In this document: positions 47,100 to 60,094 of the stretch, piece after piece
How the letters are laid out: each line of letters begins with the position of its first letter
Position numbering within the stretch: position 1 is the first letter of the stretch
Assembly: GCF_020360975.1 (NCBI RefSeq)
Contig: NW_025408672.1
Span: 1-64,000, forward strand
Direction of reading: 5' to 3'
Source of the DNA: Hirsutella rhossiliensis
Lineage: Eukaryota; Ascomycota; Sordariomycetes; Hypocreales; Ophiocordycipitaceae
DNA length: 64,000 nt
Made by a program: the position numbers and the translations under genes
The notes under the pieces: generated by a model
What the model was told of the DNA's origin: nothing
The model's input: only the letters and a program-made list of their open reading frames with translations
Databases searched by the model: none

Positions 47100-50000
47100 T
47101 ACTATACCTACTTTATAGTCCTAGCTTAAGCTACTATTAGTAGTCTATTAATTTATTATTCTCGTTTACTATTCTAAATAAAGCTTTAAACTTATCGAGG
47201 GCTATAGTTCTTATAAACTTATATATAGGTTCCTATATAAGGTCGAGATACCCGCGCTACTTTATAAGGACCTCTTAGCGTTTCCCCTTACTAACCTTTT
47301 TCTAGCGCGCGGCCTATATCTCTTTAACCTTAAACTCGTCCTCTCTCTTTACCTTAATTATAGGCGGTTAGGCGTCCGCTACTTCTTATCTAGGCAGCGG
47401 GTTAAAGGAAGCTTTATAAAGGAGGTCTACGTTAATCTTATTATATACCCTTATTAGGAGACTATCGAGCTCTATAACCTATAAGCTAATAACCCTTCGT
47501 ACTATAAACTTTATATATAGCTAGTTAAGCTTCTTTTTTAGCTATACCGACCTATAGTTATAGAGGTCTAGCTATACCTTATCTATTACTATAAACCTAT
47601 TTACTAAGGCCCTAGTCTTATTAGCGTGCCGCTCTTAATCTTACGCTATAGCGGCTATCGCGAATTAGTAATAATCTATAGTCTCTTATAGCTTTTATAT
47701 AAACGTAGAGGCGCGGCCTTTTAATAATAAATTACTATACTACTCCGCTACTATATTTATAGTAAAAGGAACTAATAAGGGTAGTTTAAAGCTATACGTT
47801 ATAAAGAAAAGGGCTATCCTAATAGAGGTATATAGTCTACTATTTAACGTAAGTTAGGCTATAAGGAGCTAACGGTCTTAGTTTACTTAGTTATAGGCTA
47901 CGACGGCCTATAGGTAAGCCTATACCTCCTAGTTAACCCTCTTAGGCCCTTCGTCGGTCTATAGGTAATATACTATACTAAGTAGCTATATAATTTAAAG
48001 TAGCTAGTATAGGTGCTACTAAAAGTAACTAGTCTAATTCGATCTCTTATCGCTTATAATAAAGGCTAGCTAGCTATATAAGCGGGCCTAGTACTATAAG
48101 AATCGCTCTACGTAGGACTCTATATCTATAAACGGTATTAGCTTTAATACTATAGACTTACTAAGTCGGTCCTTAATTATTTATATATAGTAGTTACCGC
48201 CCTTTATAAGTAGGAGGTCCGTTATAAAGTCTATTTATATATATATATAGAACCGGTCGGGTACCGGAAGCTACTTAAGTAGCCCCTTAAGCTATGCCCT
48301 TTAAATCTTAGTACGGCTATAGATATTATAGTTATAAAGGAAGCGGCGAACGTAGTACTATAGGAGGGGCTAGTAGAAATCCCTCGCGAGGCCTACTACT
48401 ATGCCCTACCTACCTAGGTAGCCTACGATACTAAAGTTATAGACGAGCTAGACTAGCTTCCCTTAAAGCTCGTTCCGTTTATCTAGCTCCGGCGGTTTAT
48501 CTTTCTCCTTAGCTTCTATAGTATACGGCGCGCCTAGCACCTATAGTCACCCCCGCTAACGTAGGTGCCCTTATAGGTCGATATAATAGTCGGCTACTTA
48601 TACCTTTAGCTTTAGCTTTAGATCGAGGCGTCGAGCGCTAAACTTAATAGCGCGGCGCACGCTCTCGTAGGTACGGTCTAGAAACGATATCCTATCTTAT
48701 AAGCGCTAGAGGACCTTATCTTAGAATACCTACGCTATACGCGCCCTTAGGCTAGTCTATCCCTCCTTACTAGGCTAAGGCAAAGGTATAAGGGAAGGCT
48801 TATCCGTTAGCGCCGCGCCTTCTTCTACTAGGGAAGCTCCTATATAAGTCTATAGCGCTTCTTACGGGATAAGCTATAGATCCTAGGCCTCGATATCCGC
48901 TCCTATTAGCCGGTCTTAATCCCTCTAAGAAAGCGTATCTAAGACTATAGAGTCCTACCTTAGCTAGTACTTAATTAAGAAGTTAAAGTATAAGAGATAC
49001 TCCGCTTAGCGGGCTTACTACTTTAAGAGGTACTAGTAAGTTATAAAGTACTCGAGGTTCCTATAGTCTATAAGAACCTTAAAGCTCTTATAGCTTTAGA
49101 GCTCCGCTTACTATTACTTAAGGTAGCTAATAATCGCTAGTATCTCTTTATTATAAATAGTATAATTCCGCTCTACTAAGGTTAGCTTATAAGAGTAGAA
49201 CGCTACTAGTTACTTCCGCTTATTTACCTCTTAAGAGAGCGTTCCTCTAAGTATCTAGCCGCTATAGTTTACTTTAACTAACGTAAACTAGTTAAAGTCC
49301 TACTAAAGTAGTACTAGGGCTTAAGAGAATAGGTCCTTAAGCGTATAGAACGCTCCTTCCTATATAGGCCCTTAGCGAAAGGCGGTCTACTTCCTAGTAA
49401 TCTCGTTTAAAGGCATTATAATATAAGAGAAGCCCCTAATAAATATCCTATAATAGTTCGCGAACCTAAGGAAGCTTTATACGCCTATTTATATAGTTAG
49501 GGCAGCTTAGTCTTAAATCGCTTAGATCTTTATAGGATCCGCTTATATACCTATACTAGTATAGATAATAAAGCCTAGGTACTTAACCCTCTTAACCCTA
49601 AATTTATACTTATCTAGGTTAAAGTAGAGCCTATAAAGTTAGAGGCGCTTTAAGACCCTCTATACTTTCTATATATAGTCCTTATAAGAGCCGCTTATAT
49701 AGATAAGGATATTATCTATATATATAGAGGCGAACTTATTAAGGAAGTCTTAAAGTATATTATTAATATAATACTAGAAGGTAGCGGGCGCTCTTAAGAG
49801 GCTAAAGGGCGTTATAAGCTACTTAAATAAGCTATAGCGTATATAGAACGCTGTCTTTTACTCGTTACCCTCTAAGATCTATACCTTATAAAACGCTTAT
49901 TTTATATCTAGCTTTATAAACTACTTTACCTTTAAAAGGTTATAGAGCGTATCTAAGATTAAGGGTAAGGGGTAGCGGTCTAGCCTTATAATTACGTTTA

Positions 50001-50990
50001 GAGCCTTATAGTCGTAATAGAACTATATCCCGCCCCTTAGTTTATATATAAATAAGACTAGCGCTCTTACTTTAAAGCTACTTACTTAAATAAAACCCTT
50101 ATCTAAGAGGTCCCTTAGTATCTTCTTTAGTACTAGTAGCTCTACGTATAATATACTATATAGCGGTCTAAACGGTATAGGTAGTTCCTACCCCTTTTTA
50201 TTAGTATAGAGTATAATCTTATAGTTTACCCCTAGCTTATATAGGTTAAGCTTATTTACTTCCTAGGACTTAAATAGTAGTAGGAGGTCGTAAAAGCGCT
50301 TTAGTATCTACTACTATAGCTTAGAGGGCGACTTTAGCTTCTTTACCTAAAGGGCCTTATTAATATCTACTAGGCTAACTATATAGACCGCTACGTTAGC
50401 CGCTACCTAGCCTTCCTCTTACTTTAACTATTATATAGTTCTTATAAAGATAAAGGCAAGGACTTCTTATACTAAGTATAAAGCTTATACGCTTAGTCCT
50501 ACGCTTATAGAACTATCGTTATAGCGGACCTACCGTTATATAGGCCTAAACTATAGCTTCTTTTAGTATAGAACTAAGTATAACTCCGTATATAATAACT
50601 AAGGTTTCCTAAGGATTAAGGGAAACTCTAGTTAAGGGATTATATAAGCTACGATAAGCTTATAGTAACCGTCGACCTCTATAGCTAGCTATATAATGCC
50701 CTTAATTACTATACCCTCTATTACGCTTAAGGCGCCCTTTACTTACTTTAAAGCGATCTTTTCTACTAATACTTATATCTCTTATATAAGCGCCTTATTA
50801 ACTATAGCGTAGTACTAGTAGCCCTCGTCTATAAGGGCGGCGATAGGTAAGGAGTTATTAACTATAACCTATATTAAAGTAGGCTCCTCTTTTATATAGG
50901 CGGATAATTTCTCCTTCTTCTTTACTAGTACTAGTAATTAGGGCTCTAGAGCCTATCTCTACTCTAGAGCTACCCTTTTTCCTTTAGGCC
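47100..50990 (-). pseudogene. A2 pol with C-terminal chromodomain, RIP-inactivated
   Basis: Minus strand, right to left: protease, RT, RNase H, integrase, chromodomain. The RT box at about 49730-49700 reads YIDNILIY (second Asp changed to Asn by TGAT to TAAT) and is preceded by PFSLLRAPATF. The C-terminal end at about 47280-47170 reads KGKR*EVLIK*RGYLDLI*EPIYKF; the Trp positions of the chromodomain pattern KW.GY......WEP are now stops. It identifies the element as a chromovirus. Confidence 0.78.
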
Positions 50991-50999
50991 TAAGAGAGC

Positions 51000-52110
51000 G
51001 GAGTCCTCTTTATCGTTTAAGGTAAGGAGCGGTTTTATCTTCGCTACTTAAACTACTATAGGCCGCTTAGCTAAAAGGAAGGGGCATTTTAATATAAAGT
51101 ATATAGACGCGCTATAACGTAGGTAGCGGCCGTTAGCCTTCCTTTTCTTAATTTCCTTACTTATTACTTACTTCGCCCGCTACTTAGAGAGCGGGATAGT
51201 ATAAGGGATATTTAAAGAAGACTTCTTACTACGTTTAGCTCGGTCTATATAAGTAGCCGATATTAAGGTATCTCCGTTAGTATTAATAGTTAGCTATTCC
51301 TCTTATAAAGGGGCGGTAATCCTATTACCGCTATATAGTATATACTTATAAAGCTTCTAGAAACATAGCGTTTACTTATAGCCCTATACTACCTTTATTA
51401 ACCGGCTTATATACTCGCTATAGTTAGTAGGTATAATTATAAGGATAAGTAGCTCTTATAAGGCTAGCGTAATTAAGTTTTATAACTATATAAGCTTCGC
51501 GCTATCTTCCTATACTATAGTTCCCGCCGCTTATAAGAGCGTCTCTTTAAAGTTAAGGAGGAATTCGCTAAAGGTCTACCTATCCCTCTACTTAAGGGTC
51601 TATAGCTTATCCTATGCCTTCTCCTACTCTTATACGTTGCCGAACGTATATATAAGGTATTAGAAGAAGTCCTATAGGTCGCGTCTACCTCTAGGGCCGC
51701 CCTTATCCTAGAATCTAGAGATCCGCTATATCTAGGGCTCCGGCAGCGTATAGAGGAGCGAATACTATACTATATTATAATAGCCGTTTAGGCCTTATTT
51801 CTTATCTATTATAAACTTTATCTATAGCCGGCTAAGGAAGAAGTAGAAGGACTTAGGCTTACTATCCTAAGTTAGCTAGAGAAGCGGCTTTTATATTAAT
51901 AGTGCCGCCGCCGTAACCGGTATTACTTAGGTCGTAGGGGTTAACGCTAGTCTCGTAGACGGCTCCCTTAATATAGCGAGAACTTCGTTCTTCTCGCTAG
52001 CCGTCGCGCTTTTAATTGCTTCTAGGATAGCTATAATACTTCTTATCCGCCTAGGGGGTAGCGGGGTGCTCCCTTAAGGAAGCGGCACCCTTTCTAGGGA
52101 GATATCTATT
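51000..52110 (-). pseudogene. A2 gag with zinc knuckle, RIP-inactivated
   Basis: Minus strand. A zinc knuckle near 51130-51085 reads Y-LR-Y-SASI-Y-FILK-Y, all four metal ligands converted to Tyr. The upstream part corresponds to A1 at 198-1551, which gives an independent copy for comparison. Capsid-like sequence with RIP stops extends to just inside the 5' LTR. Confidence 0.7.
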
Positions 52111-52135
52111 AGATCTATTAGTTAATAGCTTATAC

Positions 52136-52321
52136 TATTATAAAGTAAGTAGAGGCGTATACGTAGGTACTATTTATAGGATAATATTAATAAGCTATAT
52201 AGAGCTCTTTTATACGCGGCTAGCCTACCCTTATACTTATAGGATCCGGCCCTCTATATATAAATATATAGCTTAGGCCGCGGCCTAAGCCTATTACCTA
52301 TAATAGTTAAAGACTCTTATA
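52136..52321 (-). repeat. A2 5' LTR
   Basis: 186 bp. The minus strand contains the promoter-like GTATAAAAGAGCTC. Followed on the plus strand by the TSD CTTAG. Confidence 0.88.
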
Positions 52322-52326
52322 CTTAG

Positions 52327-53560
52327 GAGATAAAGAACTAAAAGATATATCCTTAGAATAGACCCTTATTATAGACGATATTCTAACTATATTAAAGATA
52401 TTACTACTTATAAGCGTAAGACTATTAACTTATAAAGAAAAGCTTATAGCCCTATAAGCGCGTATTAAGGAGCTAGAAGAGACGAAACGCCTATAAGACT
52501 ACGTTATATAATTAAAGGAGGAAATTTCTAAACGTGCTAGCGCTATCGCTATCCGTTTAAGAACGCGTCGATAGTCCTACTTCCTTAAATCGGATAATAG
52601 TCGCGGTAGTAAGGTTAAGATTAAAAATATCGCTTAATTATCTTAACCTACTAATATATAAAAACGTTTAGACTAGACTTACGATCTAAAGGACGCTTTT
52701 AAGGTAGTACCTAGACGCTTTTATCGTAATAAAATAAAGATCCTTTATATAGTAGATTTTATATATAGCGACTATAAAGTAAAATAGCGCTAATACCTTA
52801 AAGAATAAACGCCGATTAACTAAACTAAATATAGTATAGATTAGGTATACTTTAAGAAATAGATACTTATATTAATTAAGGATACTATAAATAAGGAGAT
52901 ATTATTAGCGATATAATTAAAGGAGGCTCGCTAATAAGAAGGCTAGTCCCTCTTAGAGTTTAGCTTATACCTTAACTCCTTAAAGAGGTATTTTAAACGC
53001 TTATTAGAAAAGGTATATACTCTTACGTTTTTCGCTAAGCTAGAGCTATAACTTTAAGACTAAATTAACCTCTATTTAATACCTATTTATACCTACTAAT
53101 AGGAAGAGCTTATATAAGTCGCTTAACGATATTAAGATACTACTACTAATAAGAAGCGACGTACTAATACTACTTCTACCCTTAAAGGAACTAGGAATAA
53201 AAGTAGTGCTATACCTTAAGGCGGTATATATAGGGGAAGGAATTAAAGAGGCTAATAAGCTAGGCTAAATCGTTAAGGAAATACTACTAATTCGACTAAT
53301 AACTAGTAAGCTAGCAATAAACCTACTAAGGGCTAAACTAAGGGACGTTATTAAGGAAGAGGATCTTTTACTTAATTAGGAATTATATATTTCTAATATA
53401 ATAAGCTAGGATACTTATCTATAGAATATACTAATTCTTTAAAGGTAGAAACCTTAGTAAAGACTCTTAAACTTAATACTATAAAATAAGGAAAAGGTAA
53501 GATATTAAGGTAAACGCCTCTCCCTTAGTAAACTTAATACCTATAGGATAGTTACTTAAA
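52327..53560 (+). pseudogene. B2 gag, RIP-inactivated
   Basis: The plus-strand frame begins with a coiled-coil-like stretch (ARIKELEETKRL, about 52460) and reaches a zinc knuckle at about 53380-53425 (Y-F*-Y-NKLG-Y-LSIE-Y), with all ligands turned into Tyr. It matches B1 (9160-10577) closely. Stops are TAA/TAG at former Gln. Confidence 0.75.
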
Positions 53561-56500
53561 ACTCTTATAACGATATTAGGGCGAAACCCTACTAAAGTCC
53601 CTCTATACCTAGATACTTATAGTACTATTAACCTTATAGATATATACTTTACCTAATAGTAAGGATTACTATAAGTAGCGCTATTATACCTTAAGTTATT
53701 AAGGCTTAATAATAGTAAGGTAAAGGAGTATAGAGTATAGTTAGTACCGCTTTAAATAATAAATATAAGAGGCACTAAAAAGATAATTACTTATTTTTAT
53801 ATAGGTACTAATAAGTTAACGCTAAATAATTAAGTATTAATCTTTTTATTAGTTACTACCTTAAAAGATAAACGTATTTATATTATCTTATAGAAATAAT
53901 AATAGTAGTTTAAGTATTAACTAAGTAGCGAAACCCTATAAAATCCTTATAGATTCCTTTAAGAATATAAGAATAAGGTAAGGGTATATATAATAGTGCT
54001 TAATCCTAAGCTAATCTTACTATTAAATAAAGATAAGAATAAAGGGATTTTATAAGAAGAATAGGCCGAAATCCTATTAACTTTCTATTAGTTTAAAGAT
54101 ACTTTCTCGGCTAATAAATCCGATTTATTATTAGCTAGAAAGGGAATAGATTACTTAATAAATTTAATCCTTAATATAGAACCTCCTTATAGACCGATTT
54201 ACCTTTTATTATAAAGGGAACTTTAAGTATTACGCGACTAGATCTAAGACGCGATAAAAAGGAAAGTAATCTAGGAGTTAAAGAGCCTAGCTAAGGCGCT
54301 TATCCTTTTTATTTTAAAAAAGGATAGTACCTTATAGCTATATATAGACTACTAAGGACTTAACTAGGTTATATAAAAGAATCGGTACCTTTTACCTTTT
54401 ATTTTAGAGATTATTAACCGCTATTAAAGAGCTAAGTATTTTTCTAAGATTAATATATAGAATATATATTAATATATTTAAATTTAAAAAGGAGATAAAT
54501 AGAAAACCGCTTTTTAAATATATTATAGATATTTCGAATACCTAGTAATACCTTTTAAACTTATTAACGTACTAGCTATATTTTAGAGCTATATTTATTA
54601 GGCGCTTAAAGGGCTTATAGATATAATCTATATAGTTTACCTTAACGATATCCTTATATACTCTAAGATAAGAGAAGAATATACTAAATACTTAAGATAG
54701 GTAATAGAAGGGCTAAGGGCTATAGAGCTCTATATAAAACTATTAAAGTATATCTTCTACTAATAGTTAGTTAAGTTACTTAGGTTTATATTATCTATTA
54801 ATAGGGTATTAATAGACCTTTAATAGGTAAAGGTAATAGCTTAATAGCCTAGACCTATAACCTACTATAATATTTAGGTTTTCCTTAGGTTCTATAATTT
54901 TTACTAATAATTTATATATAGGTACTTAGGAGTTATAGCGCACTTAACTATATTATTAAAAGGGAGTAAGAATAAGAAGAAGCTAGGAAGTTTAGAGCTA
55001 AACCTTATTAAAAGGGCAGCGTTTTAGGCTTTTAAGGATAGTTTTTAAGGAGCCCTACTCCTTTAATATTATAATCTAAAAAGATATATTTATATCGAAA
55101 TAAATATATCGTAATTTATAATAGTAAGGATTATCCCTTAACTTAATAATAAAGGGCGTTACTATCCGATTATATTTTAGTTAAGGAAGTTTACTAAAGC
55201 CGAACTTAATTATAGTATTCTAAACTAAGAACTCTTTACTATTATTAAGTTATTTAAATACTAGCGATATTACGTTAAAAAGGCAGCGTATAAAGTAAAG
55301 ATATTATTAGACTACTATAACCTTTAAGCGTTTATATACTAAACCTCCCTAAATAGGAGGTAAGTAAGATAGTATATATATTTAATACTATTTAACTTTA
55401 CGATTTAAGTATTATATAGGTAAATCTAACCTAGCGGATATATTATCGAGAATACTTAAATATAAAGGTAAGAAGCCCTTATTTATAGAACTATTACTAA
55501 AGCGATAAGTAAAACTAGCTACTATTAATACTATATTTATATAAAGAAATAACGAGGCGTTTTTATAGGTAAAAAGACGCTTAACCTTAAGTTAATATAA
55601 GCGTAGTAAAGTGCCTTTATATAAGGAAAATATATAAGCTTATTTATAGCGAAACTATAATAATTTAAGCGCGAGACCTAAACGATTAGCTAATTAAGCT
55701 AAAGAGAGAGCTAGTTATAAATAGTTACTTTTAAAGAAGACCGCTAAAGAAGCGGCCTACTATATAAAGGTTTATATAGTAGAAGTTCTAGAACTATTAC
55801 TAGAGTTACTAAAATATACCTAGTCGGTTAACGTAGTAATTAATAGGCTAAAGGAGATTAAAGACTTCTTAAAAGGGAAGGGTTTCTAGTTAATATACTT
55901 AGATAGACTACTATTATAGAAAGGTTAAATTATAGTGCCTTTAAAGGTAGCCTTATAGTAAGAGCTAATATAGCTCTTCTATAATAATCTATTAATAGGA
56001 TACTTTAGCTCTTAATATACTAGTAAACTACTAGTAAGGAACTTTTACTAAGATAGAATAATAAAAGATATAAATAAATACGTTTAGTTATACCTAGTAT
56101 ACTAAGGTATAGTATCTAAGAGGTATTGCCTTTATAGTACTATATAATTATTACTATATCCTATATAACTATAGGAAGAATTATTAATAGACTTTATTAT
56201 AGGTCTACTTAAAGTATAGTATAATAGATAAGACGTTAATATAATCTTAGTAATTATAGACTAATATACCAAGTATTACCTCTTCTTTCTTATCTCTAAG
56301 ATAATAATAGCTCTAAAGCTAGTAAAGGGATTCTATTACTAAGTTAAATTAGTATATAGACCTTTAAAAGGTATTATCTTAGATAGAGGGTCCTTATTTA
56401 TAAATAAGTTTTAGTTAGATCTCTATTTTATCTTATAAGTAAAATATAAGCTATCGATAGGATTTTACCTATAAACTAATAGGCAAATAAAATAAATAAA

Positions 56501-57480
56501 CTAAGCTATATAGTACTACTTAAGATACTTTACTAACTTAGAATAAACTAACTAAGCGTTACTCTTATATATTACTTAATTTATATATAATAATATAAAG
56601 AATATAATAACTAAGTTATTACTTAATAAAGCGTTAATAGGTTATTAACTAAACTTCTATATTAATATCGAGGACGATATTATTTAGAGGGGGGTACTTA
56701 AAGTAAGAGTAAGAGTTACTAAGCTATAAGAGCTATAAAAGAGGCTTAAGGAATACTAAAGAAAGGCTATTAAATTCTAAGCGAAATACTATAATTTAAG
56801 GCATTAACCGCTTATACTAAAAGTAAGAGACCTTATAGTATTATCGATAAAGAATTTACGCTTTAAAGATAAAAAAAGAAAACTCTTACCTAAGTATATT
56901 AGACCGTTTTAGGTCCTATAAGCTATTAGAAAGTAAGTATATTATCTTATACTCCTTAAGAAGTACTTACGCCTCTATAACGGTTTCTATATTAGTCTCT
57001 TAGAGCTATAAAAGGAGTAAAAAGGCACCTATAAAGATAGCGAAACCTTATTAATACTAGACTTAGAGGACGACGAAGGTAAATAAGAAGTCTAAGAGAT
57101 TAAAAACTAAAAGAGATTTAAGGGTAATACCTTTCCCCTTATTAAATAAAAAGGATAGCTAGCTAAGTATAACTAATAGGTCGATACTAAAGATATAGTA
57201 AATAGCTAGGACCTTATTATAGAATATACTACTCGCTTAACTAAGAAAAAGAAGTATAAGACTAAGTAAGGTAAGGAAACCTATTAGTATAAGGAGATAC
57301 TATTAAATCGGTAACGAATCCCTATTAAATTACTACTAACTTATTAACGTATTAGTATACTTAAACGTCTTATAACTATATATAAAATAGTAAAATAAGA
57401 GAATAAGGGAAAACTATTTATACTACCTATTAAATATTATTAAGGAAAATAAAACTAAACCGTAACTTTATTAAGGCCCT
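53560..57480 (+). pseudogene. B2 pol: protease to chromodomain-like end, RIP-inactivated
   Basis: Plus strand. The protease active site lies near 53615 (LDTYSTINLI, with Gly position altered). The RT is at about 54180-54900, with IEPPYRPIYLLL and the catalytic box YLNDILIYS near 54637 (first Asp changed to Asn). RNase H and integrase follow. The C-terminal part near 57090-57240 reads KRFKGNTFPLIK then DLIIEYTTRLTKKKK, resembling the chromodomain-like tails of fungal chromoviruses with Trp codons lost. Confidence 0.75.
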
Positions 57481-57559
57481 AACGATAAAGGAGAGAAAGA
57501 TAGTTATAGCTAAATAAAAGAAAGATAAGACTTATTTATTACTTCTAACTACCCTTTTT

Positions 57560-59096
57560 CTTTATTAGCGTAGTAGGAACTAACTAAGGCGCCCCCTTTA
57601 CTATACTAAATACTTCTAGAAATACTAAAACTACCCTATCCTTTACTCCTTCCTTATCCTCTATATTAAGACCTATCTTTATTAGTATAGTACTTACCTT
57701 AGCCTTAGTAAATAGTAAGGCGTATTACTATAAAGTATAGCCTATATCGCCGTTAATAAAGCGGAGTTTTAACTAGGATTCCTAGGCTTAGTACTCTAAG
57801 CTTATATAAGCGATATCGAATAAGGGCGCGGGGTTAAGGTAAATAATAAGCTCGCGGCGCTTATTAATTAGCGTATAGTAGTTAGTATACTCGACCTAGT
57901 ATATCGTTAGGCGGTCGCTAATAAAAGGGTTAGATAAAACTTATAATAATAGACTTCTATATACTTATAGTCTTAAAGGACTTATAATAGGCTATCTTAG
58001 TAGCGTTAAAAGCCTTAGCTAAATATTATACTATAATAGCGAGATAGCGCTAATTAGCCTTCTTAAAAACGAGCACGCCTACGTTTAAGCTATTATCCTT
58101 AGTATCCTTATTACTAGTCTTTAGCTTATTAAGCTTACCTAAGTACTTAATAATAATAACTATATTAGCCTAGTTATTAGATATAAGAGTAGCGGCCTTA
58201 AGAAAGATTAACTTATTAATTATAATATTTAAAGTTAAAGGGAAACTTACTTAGTTATAGGTCGCGGTATATTTATAGTACTACTTATAGCGCGTTAAGG
58301 AAACCCCTAAGAAAATATAGCTAATTAAGAGCACCTTAATAAGCTTAAGCTCGGTCGTACTATACTTCTTAACGACTATCCTAAAATAATATATATACTA
58401 GAGCTTATAAGGGATAACCCTATAGGCCTTAACTAGGTAAGCTTTAGCCTTAGATTAAGTATGCTTTTTTATAAGAGCGCGACCGCCTTATACCGCCGCT
58501 TAGGTGCTCTTATTTCTAGCGCCGCTATTCTTAGGTTCGTTAGTAAGAGGAGTTAGATCGTAGCTATCTCTATTATTACTATTATTAGTATCTTAGCCCT
58601 CGTTTAGCTAGGTATTAAGATAGTCTTAGCCCTTATTTAGCTAGGCCTTATTATTAATATTAGCTTACTTATTTTAAGGAGCGGCCTAAGCGATAATCTC
58701 TTATTAGCTAGAGCCGCCTTATCGAGATAAAGTAGCTAGGTTATCGGTACTTACCTAGGAGCGCCTAAGTATAATCTCCTCGCTAGTATTAATATCGCTA
58801 ATAAGGGTAATAGACTTATAAGTTTCTTAGCTTATAAAGGTAGGCTTATTAATAGCTAGAGTTAAGGTATTTAGTAAGGTAATAGGGGTATAACCCTTAC
58901 TAACGTTAAGTCTTAGACTAAAAGTCTCTTAGGACTAGGATTCCCCTATACCTTTCTTAGCTTTCTTCGTTAAAAGGGAACTAGCGTTACTATAAGACTT
59001 CTAAGCTAATCGCTTATACTTTAAGGGCGAACCCGCTACTACCTACTCCTATATATAGTATAAGAAATCGGCGTTATAGTTCTTTATCTTCTTTAG
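57560..59096 (-). pseudogene. Antisense ORF of B2, between pol and the 3' LTR
   Basis: On the minus strand, opposite to pol, one frame runs from about 59096 to at least 57920 and probably to 57560, some 390-510 codons, interrupted only by TAA/TAG and without needing an indel. Its start codon appears as ATA (ATG after RIP): ATA-LKKIKNYNADFLYY. The first half is rich in Ser, Thr, Asn and former Gln (LTKKAKKGIGES, DINTSEEIILRR); the second half is more structured (TELKLIKVLLISYIFLGVS). AT-rich TATA-like sequence lies upstream at 59240-59270. No family recognised. This is the clearest of three such ORFs in the window. Confidence 0.55.
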
Positions 59097-59489
59097 TATA
59101 AAAGGTATTATTATTAATAAATCGTTAATAAAAAGTAATATAAAAAGGTATAAGGGATTAATAAAAAAAGGCGTAAAACTCTATAGTAATCGTAAGCGGA
59201 AGAGTTAAAAAAGAAAATAAAATAAAAAAAGTAAGAGATATATACGCACGCTTTTTATATTATAGTTACGCGGCTAATATATAAGTAATACTATAACGGT
59301 TACTTAGCGGTAACCGCTAGTATAATAACTATTAACGTTATAGAGTATAGACTAACGTATACTTATATAAGCGTATATACGCGATATATAACCGAAACTA
59401 CCTCTCTTTTTAACTAAATATATATAGTATAGTAAAAGTAATATATATTAAAGATATAGCTAAGACGTTTATATAAGAGGGGAGATAAT

Positions 59490-59746
59490 TATAAGAGCGC
59501 TACTAAGAAGTATAGGCTAATAAAGTACTTAGGTATATAGTACTAATATATTAGTAGGGTATTAGTAAGGAATTATACCTACCTTACTTATATATTATAG
59601 ACCTCTTACTACTTCGACTAAAGAGGAAAAATCCCTCTTCTTATAAGCTTTAGTCTTACGATAAGGATAATATAATATATATAGTATAGTACCTTTAGCT
59701 ATCTCTACTACCTAACTAATTATACTATAATACGTATTCCCTTATA
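59490..59746 (+). repeat. B2 3' LTR
   Basis: 257 bp. More C-to-T changes than the 5' copy (for example GGAATTATACC versus GGAATCGTGCC). Followed by AGTAT, the RIP-altered half of the TSD. Confidence 0.88.
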
Positions 59747-60094
59747 AGTATACGTAGTATATAGCTAAGGATTAGTAAAGTAATTAACTATATAATTATT
59801 TAATTATCGGTCCTATATATAGCTCTAAGGGCTTTAGGTTATAAATATAAGTCTTAGAGATTTTCTTTACTTTATACCTCTTTATTTATATTAAAGTCGC
59901 GTAACTAATAGTATTTACTTTAAAGGGGAAAAATAAAATTTAAATTAACTATAATTAAGAAAGATACCTAATTAAATAATTAAGGTCTTTATAACGCCTT
60001 TAGGTATACTTAAAAGTAAGTTAAAAGGGGAGTGCTAAGGGTCTTATCCCTTTAACGGGCTAATATCTATAGGGGTACGATCTTACCCGTTAAA

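Larger units (their letters stand above)
45356..52321 (-). mobile_element. A2: complete 6.97-kb chromovirus, minus strand, inside B2
   Basis: LTRs of 186 bp (45356-45541, 52136-52321) are flanked by a perfect TSD, CTTAG (45351-45355, 52322-52326). Gag and pol read on the minus strand, ending in a chromodomain. Between pol and the 3' LTR about 1.5 kb appears to code on the plus strand. Same family as A1 at the telomere. The sequence after the 5' LTR (minus sense GTATAAGCTATTA) contains 9 bases complementary to ATAGCTTAT in the LTR just after a TATAAAAG box, consistent with self-priming. Confidence 0.9.
44966..59746 (+). mobile_element. B2: complete chromovirus, plus strand, carrying A2
   Basis: LTRs of 257 bp at 44966-45222 and 59490-59746 flank gag, protease, RT, RNase H, integrase and a chromodomain-like end on the plus strand, then 1.9 kb with an ORF on the opposite strand. 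Without A2 and its duplicated TSD the element is about 7.8 kb. A2 sits in the leader before gag. TSD AGTAC/AGTAT. RIP-inactivated throughout. Confidence 0.88.
13330..60094 (-). mobile_element. D-outer: 12.55-kb LTR retrotransposon carrying four nested elements
   Basis: Its own parts are 13330-13579 + 20449-20574 (LTR, 376 bp), 20575-27484, 40042-44932, and 44933-44965 + 59752-60094 (LTR, 376 bp). They sum to 12,553 bp, the length of the uninterrupted copy D-inner, although the individual arms differ by a few bases. The gag-pol strand is minus. Inserted into it are E (left LTR), D-inner (reverse transcriptase gene, opposite orientation) and B2 with A2 (right LTR). The flanks TTAC (13326-13329) and CTAC (60095-60098) form an imperfect TSD. 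LTR ends are TTTAA..TTAAA, not TG..CA. Confidence 0.88.
44933..60094 (-). repeat. D-outer 5' LTR, split by element B2
   Basis: 44933-44965 (33 bp) plus 59752-60094 (343 bp) gives 376 bp, equal to the other D LTRs. The B2 insertion left AGTAC (44961-44965) and AGTAT (59747-59751). Confidence 0.88.
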
